Below, one piece after another: positions 27,878-36,618 of a DNA stretch of 64,000 nt. The position numbers were made by a program, and so were the translations under genes. Location: assembly GCF_009193295.2 (NCBI RefSeq), contig NZ_CP059973.1:3844001-3908000 (forward strand), given 5' to 3'. The stretch comes from Bacteroides luhongzhouii. GTDB taxonomy: Bacteria; Bacteroidota; Bacteroidia; Bacteroidales; Bacteroidaceae. Position 1 is the stretch's first letter, and every line of letters begins with the position of its first letter. The notes under the pieces were generated by a model. The model was not told where the DNA came from and did not search any database. It saw nothing but the letters and a program-made list of their open reading frames with translations.

Positions 27878-27910
27878 TTGTATTTTTATCTTCGTACTCT
27901 TTCCTTTTTG

Positions 27911-27918
27911 TATCTTTG
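27911..27918 (+). promoter_or_regulatory. -7 box of the DEAD-box helicase gene
   Basis: TATCTTTG ends 5 nt before the ATG at 27924, so the transcript should begin at or very near the start codon. Confidence 0.75.
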
Positions 27919-27923
27919 CCCCC

Positions 27924-29258
27924 ATGTTAGAGAAAAATGAAATTATACAGTCGGCTCTCCGCAATTTGAAGATTGAAGAGCTGAATCCGATGCAGGAAGC
28001 ATCACTTGAACAAGCTACCGGCAGAAAAGACGTTATACTGTTGTCACCGACAGGATCGGGCAAGACATTGGCCTATTTGTTACCTTTACTCCTTACCCTA
28101 AAACCGAACGATGACAGCGTACAGGTCTTGATTCTTGTTCCTTCGCGTGAGCTTGCCTTACAGATAGACTCTGTATTCAAAGCAATGGGGACTTCCTGGA
28201 AAACCTGCTGTTGTTACGGCGGGCATCCCATCGCCGAAGAAAAGAAAAGTATATTAGGCAATCATCCTGCTATCATCATCGGTACCCCGGGACGTATTAC
28301 CGACCATTTGTCGAAAGGAAATTTCAATCCTGAAACCATTGAAACTTTAATTATCGACGAGTTCGACAAGTCGTTGGAGTTTGGTTTCCACGATGAAATG
28401 GCAGAGATTATCACCCAGCTTCCGGGATTAAAAAAACGTATGTTGCTTTCAGCTACCGATGCAGAAGAGATTCCCGAATTTACGGGACTGAACCGCACGG
28501 TTAAGTTGGACTTCCTTTCGGACGCTTCTGAAGAACAAGAGTCGCGCTTGAAATTGATGAAGGTGCTTTCGCCCTCCAAAGATAAGATTGATACTTTATA
28601 TAACCTGCTTTGTACATTGGGGAGTAGTTCGAGCATTGTGTTTTGTAATCATCGGGATGCGGTGGACCGTGTGCATCAGTTATTGGCAGATAAAAAACTA
28701 CTCGCAGAACGTTTTCATGGCGGCATGGAACAGCCGGACCGAGAACGTGCGCTCTACAAATTCCGTAATGGGAGTTGTCATGTATTGATTTCTACCGATC
28801 TGGCTGCCCGTGGACTGGATATTCCGGAAGTTGGACATATCATCCATTATCATTTGCCGGTCAATGAAGAAGCCTTTACACACCGCAACGGACGAACAGC
28901 ACGTTGGGACGCTACCGGAACGTCTTATCTGATTCTTCATGCCGAAGAGAAACTTCCTCCTTATATCCCGGAAGAAATGGAAGCAGTGGTGTTGCCTGAA
29001 AACCCTCCCCGTCCTCCGAAATCGGTCTGGACTACTATATATATAGGTAAAGGAAAGAAGGAAAAACTTAGCCGGATTGATATTGCTGGATTCTTATATA
29101 AAAAAGGAAATCTGGCTCGTGAAGATGTCGGAGCGATTGATGTCAAAGAGCATTATGCTTTTGTTGCCGTTCGTCGGGCTAAGGTGAAGCAACTCCTGAA
29201 TCTGATTCAGGGAGAGAAAATAAAAGGAATGAAGACTATTATTGAAGAAGCGAAGTAA
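27924..29258 (+). CDS. DEAD-box-family RNA helicase with DbpA-type RNA-binding domain (DEFD variant)
   Basis: 444 residues. Helicase motifs in order: Q motif region NPMQEASLEQ, Walker A SPTGSGKT (about 47-54), PSRELALQ, GTPGR, motif II IIDEFDKS where the usual DEAD reads DEFD, SAT, STDLAARGLD and HRNGRTAR. The last 80 residues (VWTTIYIGKGKKEKLSRIDI onward) match the DbpA RNA-binding domain that in E. coli DbpA recognises 23S rRNA hairpin 92. A role in large-subunit ribosome assembly is therefore likely. Transcription from the -7 box at 27911 would give a nearly leaderless mRNA. Confidence 0.93.
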   Translation: MLEKNEIIQSALRNLKIEELNPMQEASLEQATGRKDVILLSPTGSGKTLAYLLPLLLTLKPNDDSVQVLILVPSRELALQIDSVFKAMGTSWKTCCCYGGHPIAEEKKSILGNHPAIIIGTPGRITDHLSKGNFNPETIETLIIDEFDKSLEFGFHDEMAEIITQLPGLKKRMLLSATDAEEIPEFTGLNRTVKLDFLSDASEEQESRLKLMKVLSPSKDKIDTLYNLLCTLGSSSSIVFCNHRDAVDRVHQLLADKKLLAERFHGGMEQPDRERALYKFRNGSCHVLISTDLAARGLDIPEVGHIIHYHLPVNEEAFTHRNGRTARWDATGTSYLILHAEEKLPPYIPEEMEAVVLPENPPRPPKSVWTTIYIGKGKKEKLSRIDIAGFLYKKGNLAREDVGAIDVKEHYAFVAVRRAKVKQLLNLIQGEKIKGMKTIIEEAK

Positions 29259-29463
29259 AAATCTTTGCTGTAAGATACCTTACTTGACATCTATAGATAA
29301 CAATATGGTGTATATATCCTGTATAAACCAATAAAAAGAAAGGAAAATCTGCTTTAGAACAGTATTTTTATAAGGAAAGATTTGTGCGGTGGGAATAAAT
29401 TCGTAAATTCGCAAGGTCAAAAGACAAAAGTAACGAAATTGTTAAACCAAAAACAAACTTCAA

Positions 29464-30531
29464 ATGAAAAAGCATAATTTCAATGCAGGACCTTCCATTC
29501 TTCCGCGTGAGGTGATAGAGGATACAGCGAAGGCTATTTTAGATTTCAACGGCTCTGGTCTCTCTTTGATGGAAATCAGCCACCGCGCCAAAGACTTCCA
29601 ACCTGTGGTTGACGAAGCAGTGGCATTATTCAAGGAATTACTCAATATCCCCGAAGGTTATTCGGTACTGTTCCTTGGTGGAGGTGCTAGTCTGGAGTTC
29701 TGCATGGTTCCTTTTAACTTCTTGGAGAAAAAGGCTGCTTACTTGAACACAGGTGTGTGGGCTAAGAAAGCAATGAAAGAGGCTAAAGGGTTTGGCGAAG
29801 TTGTAGAAGTTGCTTCCTCTGCCGAAGCTACATATACTTATATCCCAAAAGATTACACAATCCCGACAGATGCAGATTATTTCCACATCACTACTAACAA
29901 CACAATTTACGGTACAGAATTGAAGAAAGACCTCGATTCTCCGGTTCCGATGGTTGCCGATATGTCTTCTGATATTTTCTCACGTCCGGTTGACGTTTCT
30001 AAATATATCTGTATTTATGGTGGTGCGCAAAAGAATCTGGCTCCTGCAGGTGTTACATTCGTTATCGTTAAGAATGACGCTGTAGGTAAGGTTTCTCGTT
30101 ACATTCCGTCAATGCTGAACTATCAGACGCACATTGATAACGGTTCTATGTTCAATACTCCTCCGGTAGTGCCTATCTATGCTGCATTGTTGAACCTTCG
30201 CTGGATCAAAGCACAAGGTGGTGTGAAAGAAATGGAACGTCGTGCCATTGAAAAAGCGGATATGTTGTATGCTGAAATCGACCGTAACAAGATGTTCGTG
30301 GGTACTGCTGCCGAAGAAGATCGTTCACGCATGAACATCTGTTTCGTGATGGCTCCCGAATACAAAGACCTTGAAGCTGACTTCATGAAGTTTGCTACTG
30401 AAAGAGGTATGGTAGGTATCAAGGGACACCGTTCTGTAGGTGGTTTCCGTGCATCTTGCTACAATGCTTTGCCGAAAGAAAGCGTACAAGCTTTGATCGA
30501 CTGCATGCAGGAATTTGAAAAACTTCATTAA
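29464..30531 (+). CDS. serC: Phosphoserine aminotransferase
   Basis: 355 residues, the normal SerC length. [14 protein letters not shown] is the conserved start, and [13 protein letters not shown] near 185-197 holds Lys190, the Schiff-base lysine for [18 protein letters not shown] near the C-terminus binds the substrate phosphate. It catalyses transfer of the amino group from glutamate to 3-phosphohydroxypyruvate in serine synthesis and may also act in PLP synthesis. serA follows 99 bp downstream, after a long-stem inverted repeat. Confidence 0.97.
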   Translation: MKKHNFNAGPSILPREVIEDTAKAILDFNGSGLSLMEISHRAKDFQPVVDEAVALFKELLNIPEGYSVLFLGGGASLEFCMVPFNFLEKKAAYLNTGVWAKKAMKEAKGFGEVVEVASSAEATYTYIPKDYTIPTDADYFHITTNNTIYGTELKKDLDSPVPMVADMSSDIFSRPVDVSKYICIYGGAQKNLAPAGVTFVIVKNDAVGKVSRYIPSMLNYQTHIDNGSMFNTPPVVPIYAALLNLRWIKAQGGVKEMERRAIEKADMLYAEIDRNKMFVGTAAEEDRSRMNICFVMAPEYKDLEADFMKFATERGMVGIKGHRSVGGFRASCYNALPKESVQALIDCMQEFEKLH

Positions 30532-30539
30532 TAATATTT

Positions 30540-30607
30540 TCACCACAGATTACACAGACGAACGCAGACTTTTTAAATTCTGTGAGGCTCTGGGTAATCT
30601 GTGGTGA
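30540..30607. repeat. Inverted repeat between serC and serA (CACCACAGATTAC family)
   Basis: A perfect 14-bp inverted repeat (30540-30553 and 30594-30607, TCACCACAGATTAC) with a 40-nt loop. From memory this CACCACAGATTACACAGA sequence recurs between genes in Bacteroidetes, so it looks like a dispersed palindrome rather than a serine-specific signal. It lacks the T-run of a strong terminator and probably permits read-through into serA. Confidence 0.75.
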
Positions 30608-30630
30608 GTCTTTATAAACAGAATTAGATT

Positions 30631-31551
30631 ATGAAAGTACTTATAGCTACTGACAAACCGTTTGCAAAAGTTGCAGTAGACGGTATCCGTAAAGAAATAG
30701 AAGCGGCCGGATTTGAGCTTGCTTTACTTGAGAAATATACAGAAAAGGCTCAATTGCTGGATGCAGTGAAAGATGCTAATGCTATTATTATCCGTAGCGA
30801 TATTATTGATGCAGAGGTGCTTGATGCTGCCAAAGAATTGAAAATCGTAGTACGTGCCGGTGCAGGATATGACAACGTTGACCTGGCTGCTGCCACTGCT
30901 CACAACGTATGTGTCATGAACACTCCGGGACAGAACTCTAATGCTGTTGCCGAACTTGCTTTGGGTATGATGGTATATGCTGTTCGTAATTTCTATAACG
31001 GAACTTCCGGTACAGAACTGAAGGGCAAGAAACTGGGTATTCATGCTTATGGAAACGTAGGTCGTAATGTAGCCCGTGTTGCCAAAGGTTTCGGAATGGA
31101 AGTGTATGCTTACGACGCATTCTGCCCGAAAGAAGCAATCGAAAAAGATGGTGTGAAAGCACTTGATTCGGCAGAAGAACTGTATAAGACTTGTCAGGTG
31201 GTATCTCTTCATATTCCGGCAACTGCTGAGACAAAGAACTCTATCAATTATGCTCTGTTGAAAGATATGCCGAAAGGTGCTATGTTGGTAAACACTGCCC
31301 GTAAGGAAGTTATCAATGAAGCGGAACTGATTAAATTGATGGAAGAGCGTGCAGACTTCAAATATATCACAGATATTATGCCTGTTGCTAATGCAGAATT
31401 TGCAGAGAAGTTTGCCGGACGTTATTTCTCAACTCCAAAGAAGATGGGGGCTCAAACTGCTGAAGCAAATATCAATGCCGGTATTGCTGCCGCTCAACAA
31501 ATTGTAGGCTTCCTGAAAGATGGTTGCGAGAAATTCAGAGTAAACAAATAA
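30631..31551 (+). CDS. serA: D-3-phosphoglycerate dehydrogenase, short form
   Basis: 306 residues with no C-terminal ACT domain. It oxidises 3-phosphoglycerate with NAD+ in the first step of serine synthesis. The Rossmann fingerprint reads GIHAYGNVGRNVAR (about 136-149), with Ala where the first Gly of GxGxxG is usual. The active-site Arg is in NTARKEV (Arg224). The catalytic His of the TPHxG motif is missing: residues 268-273 read STPKKMG, placing Lys270 or Lys271 there, as reported for type III enzymes that use lysine. Paired with serC upstream. Confidence 0.94.
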   Translation: MKVLIATDKPFAKVAVDGIRKEIEAAGFELALLEKYTEKAQLLDAVKDANAIIIRSDIIDAEVLDAAKELKIVVRAGAGYDNVDLAAATAHNVCVMNTPGQNSNAVAELALGMMVYAVRNFYNGTSGTELKGKKLGIHAYGNVGRNVARVAKGFGMEVYAYDAFCPKEAIEKDGVKALDSAEELYKTCQVVSLHIPATAETKNSINYALLKDMPKGAMLVNTARKEVINEAELIKLMEERADFKYITDIMPVANAEFAEKFAGRYFSTPKKMGAQTAEANINAGIAAAQQIVGFLKDGCEKFRVNK

Positions 31552-31677
31552 AATTCTGAAGAAGCCAGTCGGACCTTTCAGAATAACAATAACCGTTCCT
31601 CCGGAACAACTATGATTGTATCTGAATAAAAACAGTCCGTCACAGAATGTCTTTTTTAGAAATAAGTAGTATATTTG

Positions 31678-31717
31678 AGCCACAGATTTTCAATAAGTCT
31701 GTGGCTTTAATTTTTTA
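31678..31717 (+). terminator. Hairpin with T-run after serA
   Basis: A 9-bp stem (AGCCACAGA at 31678-31686, TCTGTGGCT at 31698-31706) followed by a T-rich tail. A TATATTTG box (31670-31677) lies directly before it, so it could instead sit in the leader of the DUF1015 gene. Confidence 0.5.
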
Positions 31718-31736
31718 CGTATTAAATACTAATATC

Positions 31737-32984
31737 ATGGCAATAATTAAACCTTTCAAGGGCATTCGTCCTCCACAAGACCTAGTAGAACAGGTCGCTT
31801 CACGTCCTTATGATGTATTGAATTCAGAAGAAGCCCGCACAGAAGCGGAAGGTAACGAAAAGTCCCTTTATCATATTATTAAACCGGAAATAGATTTCCC
31901 TGTCGGTACGGATGAACACGACGAACAGGTGTATGCTAAAGCTGCCGAGAATTTCCAACTGTTCCAGGACAAAGGTTGGTTGGTGCAGGATAATAAGGAA
32001 AATTATTATATCTATGCCCAAACGATGAATGGGAAAACACAATACGGATTGGTAGTTGGCGCATACGTTCCCGATTATATGAATGGGATTATCAAAAAAC
32101 ATGAGCTTACCCGTCGTGACAAGGAAGAAGACCGTATGAAGCATGTCCGTGTGAACAACGCTAACATCGAACCTGTTTTCTTTGCTTATCCGGATAATGA
32201 GAAACTGGATGTTATTATCAAGAAGTATACGACAAGCAAGCCTGTTTATGACTTCATCGCTCCGGGTGATGGCTTTGGACATACTTTCTGGGTTGTCGAT
32301 CAAGATGAGGATATTGCTACCATTACTGCCGAATTTGCTAAAATGCCGGCTCTTTATATTGCCGACGGACATCACCGTTCTGCCGCTGCTGCACTGGTGG
32401 GAGCAGAGAAAGCAAAGCAAAATCCGAATCATCGTGGTGATGAAGAATATAATTACTTCATGGCTGTTTGTTTCCCAGCTAACCAGTTAACCATCATCGA
32501 TTATAACCGTGTAGTGAAAGATCTCAATGGTTTGACTCCCGAACAATTCCTGGCTGCACTTGATAAAAACTTTATAGTGGAAGAGAAAGGTGCGGATATC
32601 TATAAACCATCCGGATTACATAACTTCTCACTCTATTTGGGGGGCAAATGGTACAGTCTGACAGCCAAAACAGGTACATACAATGACAATGATCCTATTG
32701 GTGTGCTTGATGTTACCATCTCATCCAACCTGATTCTGGATGAAGTTTTGGGCATAAAGGATTTACGTTCGGACAAACGAATTGATTTTGTTGGTGGTAT
32801 CCGTGGATTGGGAGAGCTCAAGAAGCGTGTGGATAGCGGTGAAATGAAAGTGGCTCTGGCTCTTTATCCCGTATCTATGAAACAATTGATGGATATTGCA
32901 GATACAGGTAATATTATGCCACCGAAGACTACTTGGTTTGAACCGAAACTTCGTTCGGGCTTGGTAATTCATAAATTGGATTAG
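31737..32984 (+). CDS. DUF1015 family protein
   Basis: 415 residues from ATG 31737; the frame is open to 31647 but that part covers the hairpin. The sequence begins AIIKPFKGIRPPQDLV and continues with SRPYDVLNSEEA, the start of the DUF1015 domain, which spans nearly the whole protein; IADGHHRSAAAAL near residue 205 and DSGEMKVALALYPV near 365 are conserved blocks. The function of the family is unknown. It commonly sits beside serA/serC in Bacteroidetes, so a link to serine or one-carbon metabolism is possible but unproven. Confidence 0.9.
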   Translation: MAIIKPFKGIRPPQDLVEQVASRPYDVLNSEEARTEAEGNEKSLYHIIKPEIDFPVGTDEHDEQVYAKAAENFQLFQDKGWLVQDNKENYYIYAQTMNGKTQYGLVVGAYVPDYMNGIIKKHELTRRDKEEDRMKHVRVNNANIEPVFFAYPDNEKLDVIIKKYTTSKPVYDFIAPGDGFGHTFWVVDQDEDIATITAEFAKMPALYIADGHHRSAAAALVGAEKAKQNPNHRGDEEYNYFMAVCFPANQLTIIDYNRVVKDLNGLTPEQFLAALDKNFIVEEKGADIYKPSGLHNFSLYLGGKWYSLTAKTGTYNDNDPIGVLDVTISSNLILDEVLGIKDLRSDKRIDFVGGIRGLGELKKRVDSGEMKVALALYPVSMKQLMDIADTGNIMPPKTTWFEPKLRSGLVIHKLD

Positions 32985-33062
32985 GAAACATCTATCGGAT
33001 GATGCAAAAAAGACGTTGTTGATGTGAGCTATATCAATCAATGTAACGCCCGATTAAGATAA

Positions 33063-33145
33063 AAAAATAGTGACGGTATATGCCCGGGATAGTGACGGTA
33101 TCTTTGTGGTATACCGTCACTATTTTTATAGGATAGCGTCACTAT
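33063..33145 (+). terminator. Terminator-like hairpin with four interchangeable arms
   Basis: A perfect 18-bp stem pairs 33063-33080 with 33110-33127 and is followed by T-rich DNA, consistent with termination after the DUF1015 gene. A second direct copy of the left arm (33089-33101) can pair with the same right arm over a 9-nt loop, and a near-copy of the right arm lies at 33133-33145, so alternative foldings exist. Confidence 0.7.
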
Positions 33146-33255
33146 CTTGTAGATGAAAATCTATCAACAAAGATTTTATATTCCCAACTACATCTCATCG
33201 GTAAATGGAACATTAATATTTCCAAACGATAGATTGACTTTTCTTATTAAAGCCG

Positions 33256-33263
33256 TATCTTTG
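33256..33263 (+). promoter_or_regulatory. -7 box of the yigZ-like gene
   Basis: TATCTTTG ends 4 nt before the ATG at 33268. ATTG at 33233-33236 lies 19 nt upstream and resembles the -33 TTTG element. Confidence 0.75.
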
Positions 33264-33267
33264 CAGT

Positions 33268-33885
33268 ATGACTGCTGAAGATACTTATAAAACCATCATT
33301 GAACCTTCCGAAGGTATTTATACGGAAAAACGAAGCAAGTTTATTGCTATCGCCCTTCCTGTGCGTACTCTCGATGAAATAAAAATACATCTTGAAACGT
33401 ATCAGAAGAAGTATTATGACGCACGGCACGTATGTTATGCCTATATGTTGGGAGCTGCACGAAAGGATTTCCGTGCCAATGACAATGGAGAACCTTCCGG
33501 AACAGCGGGAAAACCCATTCTCGGACAGATAAACTCAAATGAACTGACGAATATCCTGATTATAGTAGTCCGTTATTTTGGAGGAATCAAGTTAGGGACA
33601 AGCGGATTGATCGTGGCTTATAAGGCTGCCGCTGCTGAAGCTATTGCTGCTGCTACAATTATAGAAAAAACGGTAGATGAAGACGTGACGGTAATGTTTG
33701 AATATCCCTTCATGAATGACGTAATGCGCATTGTGAAAGAAGAAGAACCTGAAATTCTCAATCAGTCGTATGAGATGGATTGTAGTATGACGTTACGTAT
33801 TCGTCGTTCGATGATGCCTAAGTTGCGTGCCCGTTTGGAAAAGGTGGAGACAGCGCGGATTCTTGATGATGAGAATGTATTGTAA
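33268..33885 (+). CDS. YigZ/IMPACT family protein
   Basis: 205 residues. The N-terminal UPF0029 domain shows RSKFIAIALPV near 20-30, HVCYAYMLG, then NDNGEPSGTAGKPIL and VVRYFGGIKLGTSGLI, the most conserved family blocks. A C-terminal ferredoxin-like domain (about 140-200) matches DUF1949. The family is widespread; eukaryotic IMPACT modulates the translational stress kinase GCN2, and bacterial YigZ has a proposed nucleic-acid-binding role, so function is not settled. It follows a repeat-rich gap and is 20 bp upstream of the C39-like peptidase gene. Confidence 0.92.
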   Translation: MTAEDTYKTIIEPSEGIYTEKRSKFIAIALPVRTLDEIKIHLETYQKKYYDARHVCYAYMLGAARKDFRANDNGEPSGTAGKPILGQINSNELTNILIIVVRYFGGIKLGTSGLIVAYKAAAAEAIAAATIIEKTVDEDVTVMFEYPFMNDVMRIVKEEEPEILNQSYEMDCSMTLRIRRSMMPKLRARLEKVETARILDDENVL

Positions 33886-33905
33886 GTAAGATATTTAAAT
33901 ATTGC

Positions 33906-34709
33906 ATGAGAAATAAATATCATATAATTTTCAATCTGTTTTTAAGCTTCTTTGCTTTGATAAGCGTTCAGACGCAAGTACAAGCACAGGAGACTCAAAA
34001 GCTCGCTCCTAATAATATTCCTGTTCCGTGGTATTCGCAGAAAATCACGGGATGTCCTTATTCGCATTGCTCTCTGGCTTCTTCGCTAATGGTATTTGAT
34101 TACTTCAAGGGTATGACGACCGATACACAACGTACAGCTCAGGATGCAGAAAAGAAATTGATTGAATATCAACGCAACTACTTTCTGAAAAAACGTGCTC
34201 CCTTCCGTCGTCGTACATCGATAGGGCAGGGAGGATACTATTCTTTTGAAATTGATTCTTTGACACGTTATTATGAAAACATGATAAGTGCCGAACATTT
34301 TCAGCAGAAAGATTACCGGGTATTAAAAGATTATATTGATCGTGGTATACCTGTGCTTGTCAATGTGAGATATACAGGAGCTGTTCGTGGTTTGCGTCCC
34401 GGTCCGAGAGGGCACTGGATGGTGCTTCGTGGTATTGATGATAAACATGTGTGGGTAAATGATCCCGGGCGTTCGCCGGAGATGCGGAGTAAAGGAGAAA
34501 ATATCTGTTATCCTATAAAGAAACAGCCGGGCAATCCTTCCTATTTTGATGGTTGTTGGACAGGACGATTTATCATAGTTACTCCCAGAGAATGGATTCG
34601 AAACTCTCTGTTTGCACAAATAGGCAAGCTTCCTCCATTGGAAGAGGTGACTCATATAGTTCCTCCTATTGTGTCGTCTGCAACCTTACCGCAGGTTATC
34701 AATCAGTAA
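33906..34709 (+). CDS. Secreted C39-like cysteine peptidase
   Basis: 267 residues. A signal peptide ends near QVQAQE (residue 28). The peptidase core begins IPVPWYSQKITGCPYSHCSL, with Cys55 aligned to the catalytic Cys of Peptidase_C39-like proteins, and RGHWMVLRGIDDKHVWVNDP supplies His170 and Asp186. The segment after Cys55 (LASSLMVFDYF) is the expected active-site helix. C39 enzymes of transporters cleave double-glycine leaders; stand-alone secreted members have unknown targets. No bacteriocin or transporter gene lies nearby. Confidence 0.82.
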   Translation: MRNKYHIIFNLFLSFFALISVQTQVQAQETQKLAPNNIPVPWYSQKITGCPYSHCSLASSLMVFDYFKGMTTDTQRTAQDAEKKLIEYQRNYFLKKRAPFRRRTSIGQGGYYSFEIDSLTRYYENMISAEHFQQKDYRVLKDYIDRGIPVLVNVRYTGAVRGLRPGPRGHWMVLRGIDDKHVWVNDPGRSPEMRSKGENICYPIKKQPGNPSYFDGCWTGRFIIVTPREWIRNSLFAQIGKLPPLEEVTHIVPPIVSSATLPQVINQ

Positions 34710-34781
34710 GCAACTCATGGTGAAGATAGAAATTTCTTAGTAAAATTAGGATAAAAAGAACCATTAGTAAAATAAAGACAT

Positions 34782-35867
34782 ATGGCATTTGAAGCAACCA
34801 AAAAAGAATGGTGCGAACTCTATTCTTTCTTTCGTCTCCTGGCAGACGGGAAAGTAGTGTTAGGCACAGCAGAAGCAAAGGCGGGAGAAAGATTCTGGCC
34901 TGTTGCAATGATTCAACGCGAAGAACATGACGGGACACGTCAATATTATATTGAAGAAGATACGATCCGTATAGTGGGAGAGAGCGGGGTAAAATCGATG
35001 CCTCGTGAGGATTTTGGTATTGTAGCAGATCTGATATTGCAGGCTGTGAAAACTTCTTCGGAAAATGATGTAACCTCTCCGGAAGGAGTAGAAGCGTTTT
35101 TAGACGAAGCTGCCATTTTCGATTTGGAAGCAAAAACAGAAGATCGTACCGATTTCTCTATTGCATTTTGGCATCCGGAAGCCCCGTTGAGAGGTTTTAA
35201 TGTCCGTTCACGGTTGGGTGTAATGAATCCGTTATTGGACGGAGGACGTGCTGCAAATCTAAAACTGGAACAGAGTGGAGTCAAATTTGCCACTCCCACA
35301 GTGAATAAAATCAATGCTTTGCCTGAATCTCCGAATGAAGTTGCTGAGCGAATGATGATGATCGAGCGTTTGGGTGGTGTACTCAAATATTCTGATGTAG
35401 CCGACCGGGTATTCCGTAGCAATCTTCTGATGATTGATTTGCATTTTCCACGTGTATTGACAGAAATGGTCCGTATTATGCATTTGGATGGTATCTCCCG
35501 CATTAGCGATCTGACGGAAATAGTCAAACAAATGAATCCATTGAAAATAAAAGACGAACTGATAAACAAGCACAAGTTTTATGAGTTCAAGATGAAGCAA
35601 TTCTTGATGGCGTTAGCTTTAGGAATGCGTCCGGCAAAGATCTATAATGGATTGGATTCGGCTGTGGAAGGGATTCTGTTGGTGGGCGGAAGTGGAGAGG
35701 TACTCTGTTATCATAAATCAGAAAAACAAGTGATGGAGGATTTTTTGTTTCAAAATACTCGTTTGGAAAAAGGGGCTTTGGAGAAAGATAAGTACGGATT
35801 TTTGGAGAGAGAAAATGGAATCTATTATTTTAAACTGAACGCAAAGATTGGATTAGTTAAAAGATAG
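34782..35867 (+). CDS. HpaII-family restriction endonuclease-like protein, orphan
   Basis: 361 residues, close to the length of R.HpaII. The N-terminus EWCELYSFFRLLADGK and the middle RGFNVRSRLGVMNPLLDGGRA follow the pattern I recall for RE_HpaII proteins (EWxExYxFxKLLADGK; GFSIKSQLG). Where that family has the PD-(D/E)xK lysine, this protein seems to have Arg142 in GFNVRSRLG. No DNA methyltransferase gene is adjacent, and none is seen in the window apart from the small-molecule-type methyltransferase at 2335 and rsmG. It may be a domesticated or inactive nuclease. Family assignment is from memory and should be checked by profile search. Confidence 0.65.
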   Translation: MAFEATKKEWCELYSFFRLLADGKVVLGTAEAKAGERFWPVAMIQREEHDGTRQYYIEEDTIRIVGESGVKSMPREDFGIVADLILQAVKTSSENDVTSPEGVEAFLDEAAIFDLEAKTEDRTDFSIAFWHPEAPLRGFNVRSRLGVMNPLLDGGRAANLKLEQSGVKFATPTVNKINALPESPNEVAERMMMIERLGGVLKYSDVADRVFRSNLLMIDLHFPRVLTEMVRIMHLDGISRISDLTEIVKQMNPLKIKDELINKHKFYEFKMKQFLMALALGMRPAKIYNGLDSAVEGILLVGGSGEVLCYHKSEKQVMEDFLFQNTRLEKGALEKDKYGFLERENGIYYFKLNAKIGLVKR

Positions 35868-35926
35868 AGAACTACAAGGTACTGATGCAGCAATCTTTGA
35901 CATACTTATATAAAAACTTGTTATCC

Positions 35927-36496
35927 ATGAAAACGAATGAAGTTTTAGAGAACATTAAAGCACGGCGTAGTGTACGGGCCTATACTAGTCAGCAAGTTTC
36001 AGAAGAAGATTTGCAGACTATTCTGGAAGCTGCAACTTATGCACCAAGTGGAATGCATTTGGAAACATGGCATTTTACAGCTATTCAGAATGTTGATAAA
36101 TTGACAGAACTGAATGAGCGCATTAAAGGGGCTTTTGCAAAAAGCGATGATTCCCGTTTACAAGAGCGTGGACATAGCAAGACTTATTGTTGTTATTATC
36201 ATGCTCCGACTTTGGTGATTGTATCTAATGAACCTACTCAATGGTGGGCTGGGATGGATTGTGCTTGTGCAATAGAAAATATGTTTCTGGCTGCTCATTC
36301 TTTAGGAATCGGCTCTTGCTGGATCAACCAGTTGGGTACAACATGTGATGATCCTGAAGTTCGTGAGTATATTACCTCTTTAGGTGTTCCTGCCAATCAT
36401 AAAGTCTATGGTTGCGTAGCTTTGGGATATGCTGATTCGAAGATTTCAATGAAAGAGAAAAAGGTGAAAGCTGATACAGTAACCATTGTCAAGTAG
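35927..36496 (+). CDS. Nitroreductase family FMN-dependent oxidoreductase
   Basis: 189 residues from ATG 35927; the frame is open to 35885 but MKTNEVLENIKARRSVRAY is the usual family start. RRSVRAY (FMN phosphate), ATYAPSGMHLETW, and the C-terminal CWINQLGTT and GCVALGYAD blocks are the standard nitroreductase elements. Members reduce nitro compounds, quinones or flavins with NAD(P)H as homodimers. It follows the HpaII-like gene by 59 bp and ends before a hairpin terminator at 36554. Confidence 0.9.
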   Translation: MKTNEVLENIKARRSVRAYTSQQVSEEDLQTILEAATYAPSGMHLETWHFTAIQNVDKLTELNERIKGAFAKSDDSRLQERGHSKTYCCYYHAPTLVIVSNEPTQWWAGMDCACAIENMFLAAHSLGIGSCWINQLGTTCDDPEVREYITSLGVPANHKVYGCVALGYADSKISMKEKKVKADTVTIVK

Positions 36497-36553
36497 AAAT
36501 AAAATTCAGATATATATATTTATTGGGATTTACATTCCATATCACGAAAATTG

Positions 36554-36590
36554 AGCCTTGGAGATAGTTGATGTATCTCCAGGGCTTCTG
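36554..36590 (+). terminator. Terminator after the nitroreductase gene
   Basis: A 13-bp stem with one G-T pair (36554-36566 and 36574-36586) and 7-nt loop followed by TCTGTTT. Confidence 0.6.
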
Positions 36591-36618
36591 TTTATTCAGC
36601 CCTTGGCTGATAAAAATG

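Noticed and set aside
31670..31677. TATATTTG box as promoter of the DUF1015 gene
   Set aside because: It is followed at once by a hairpin with T-run that looks like the serA terminator, so it was not listed as a separate promoter.
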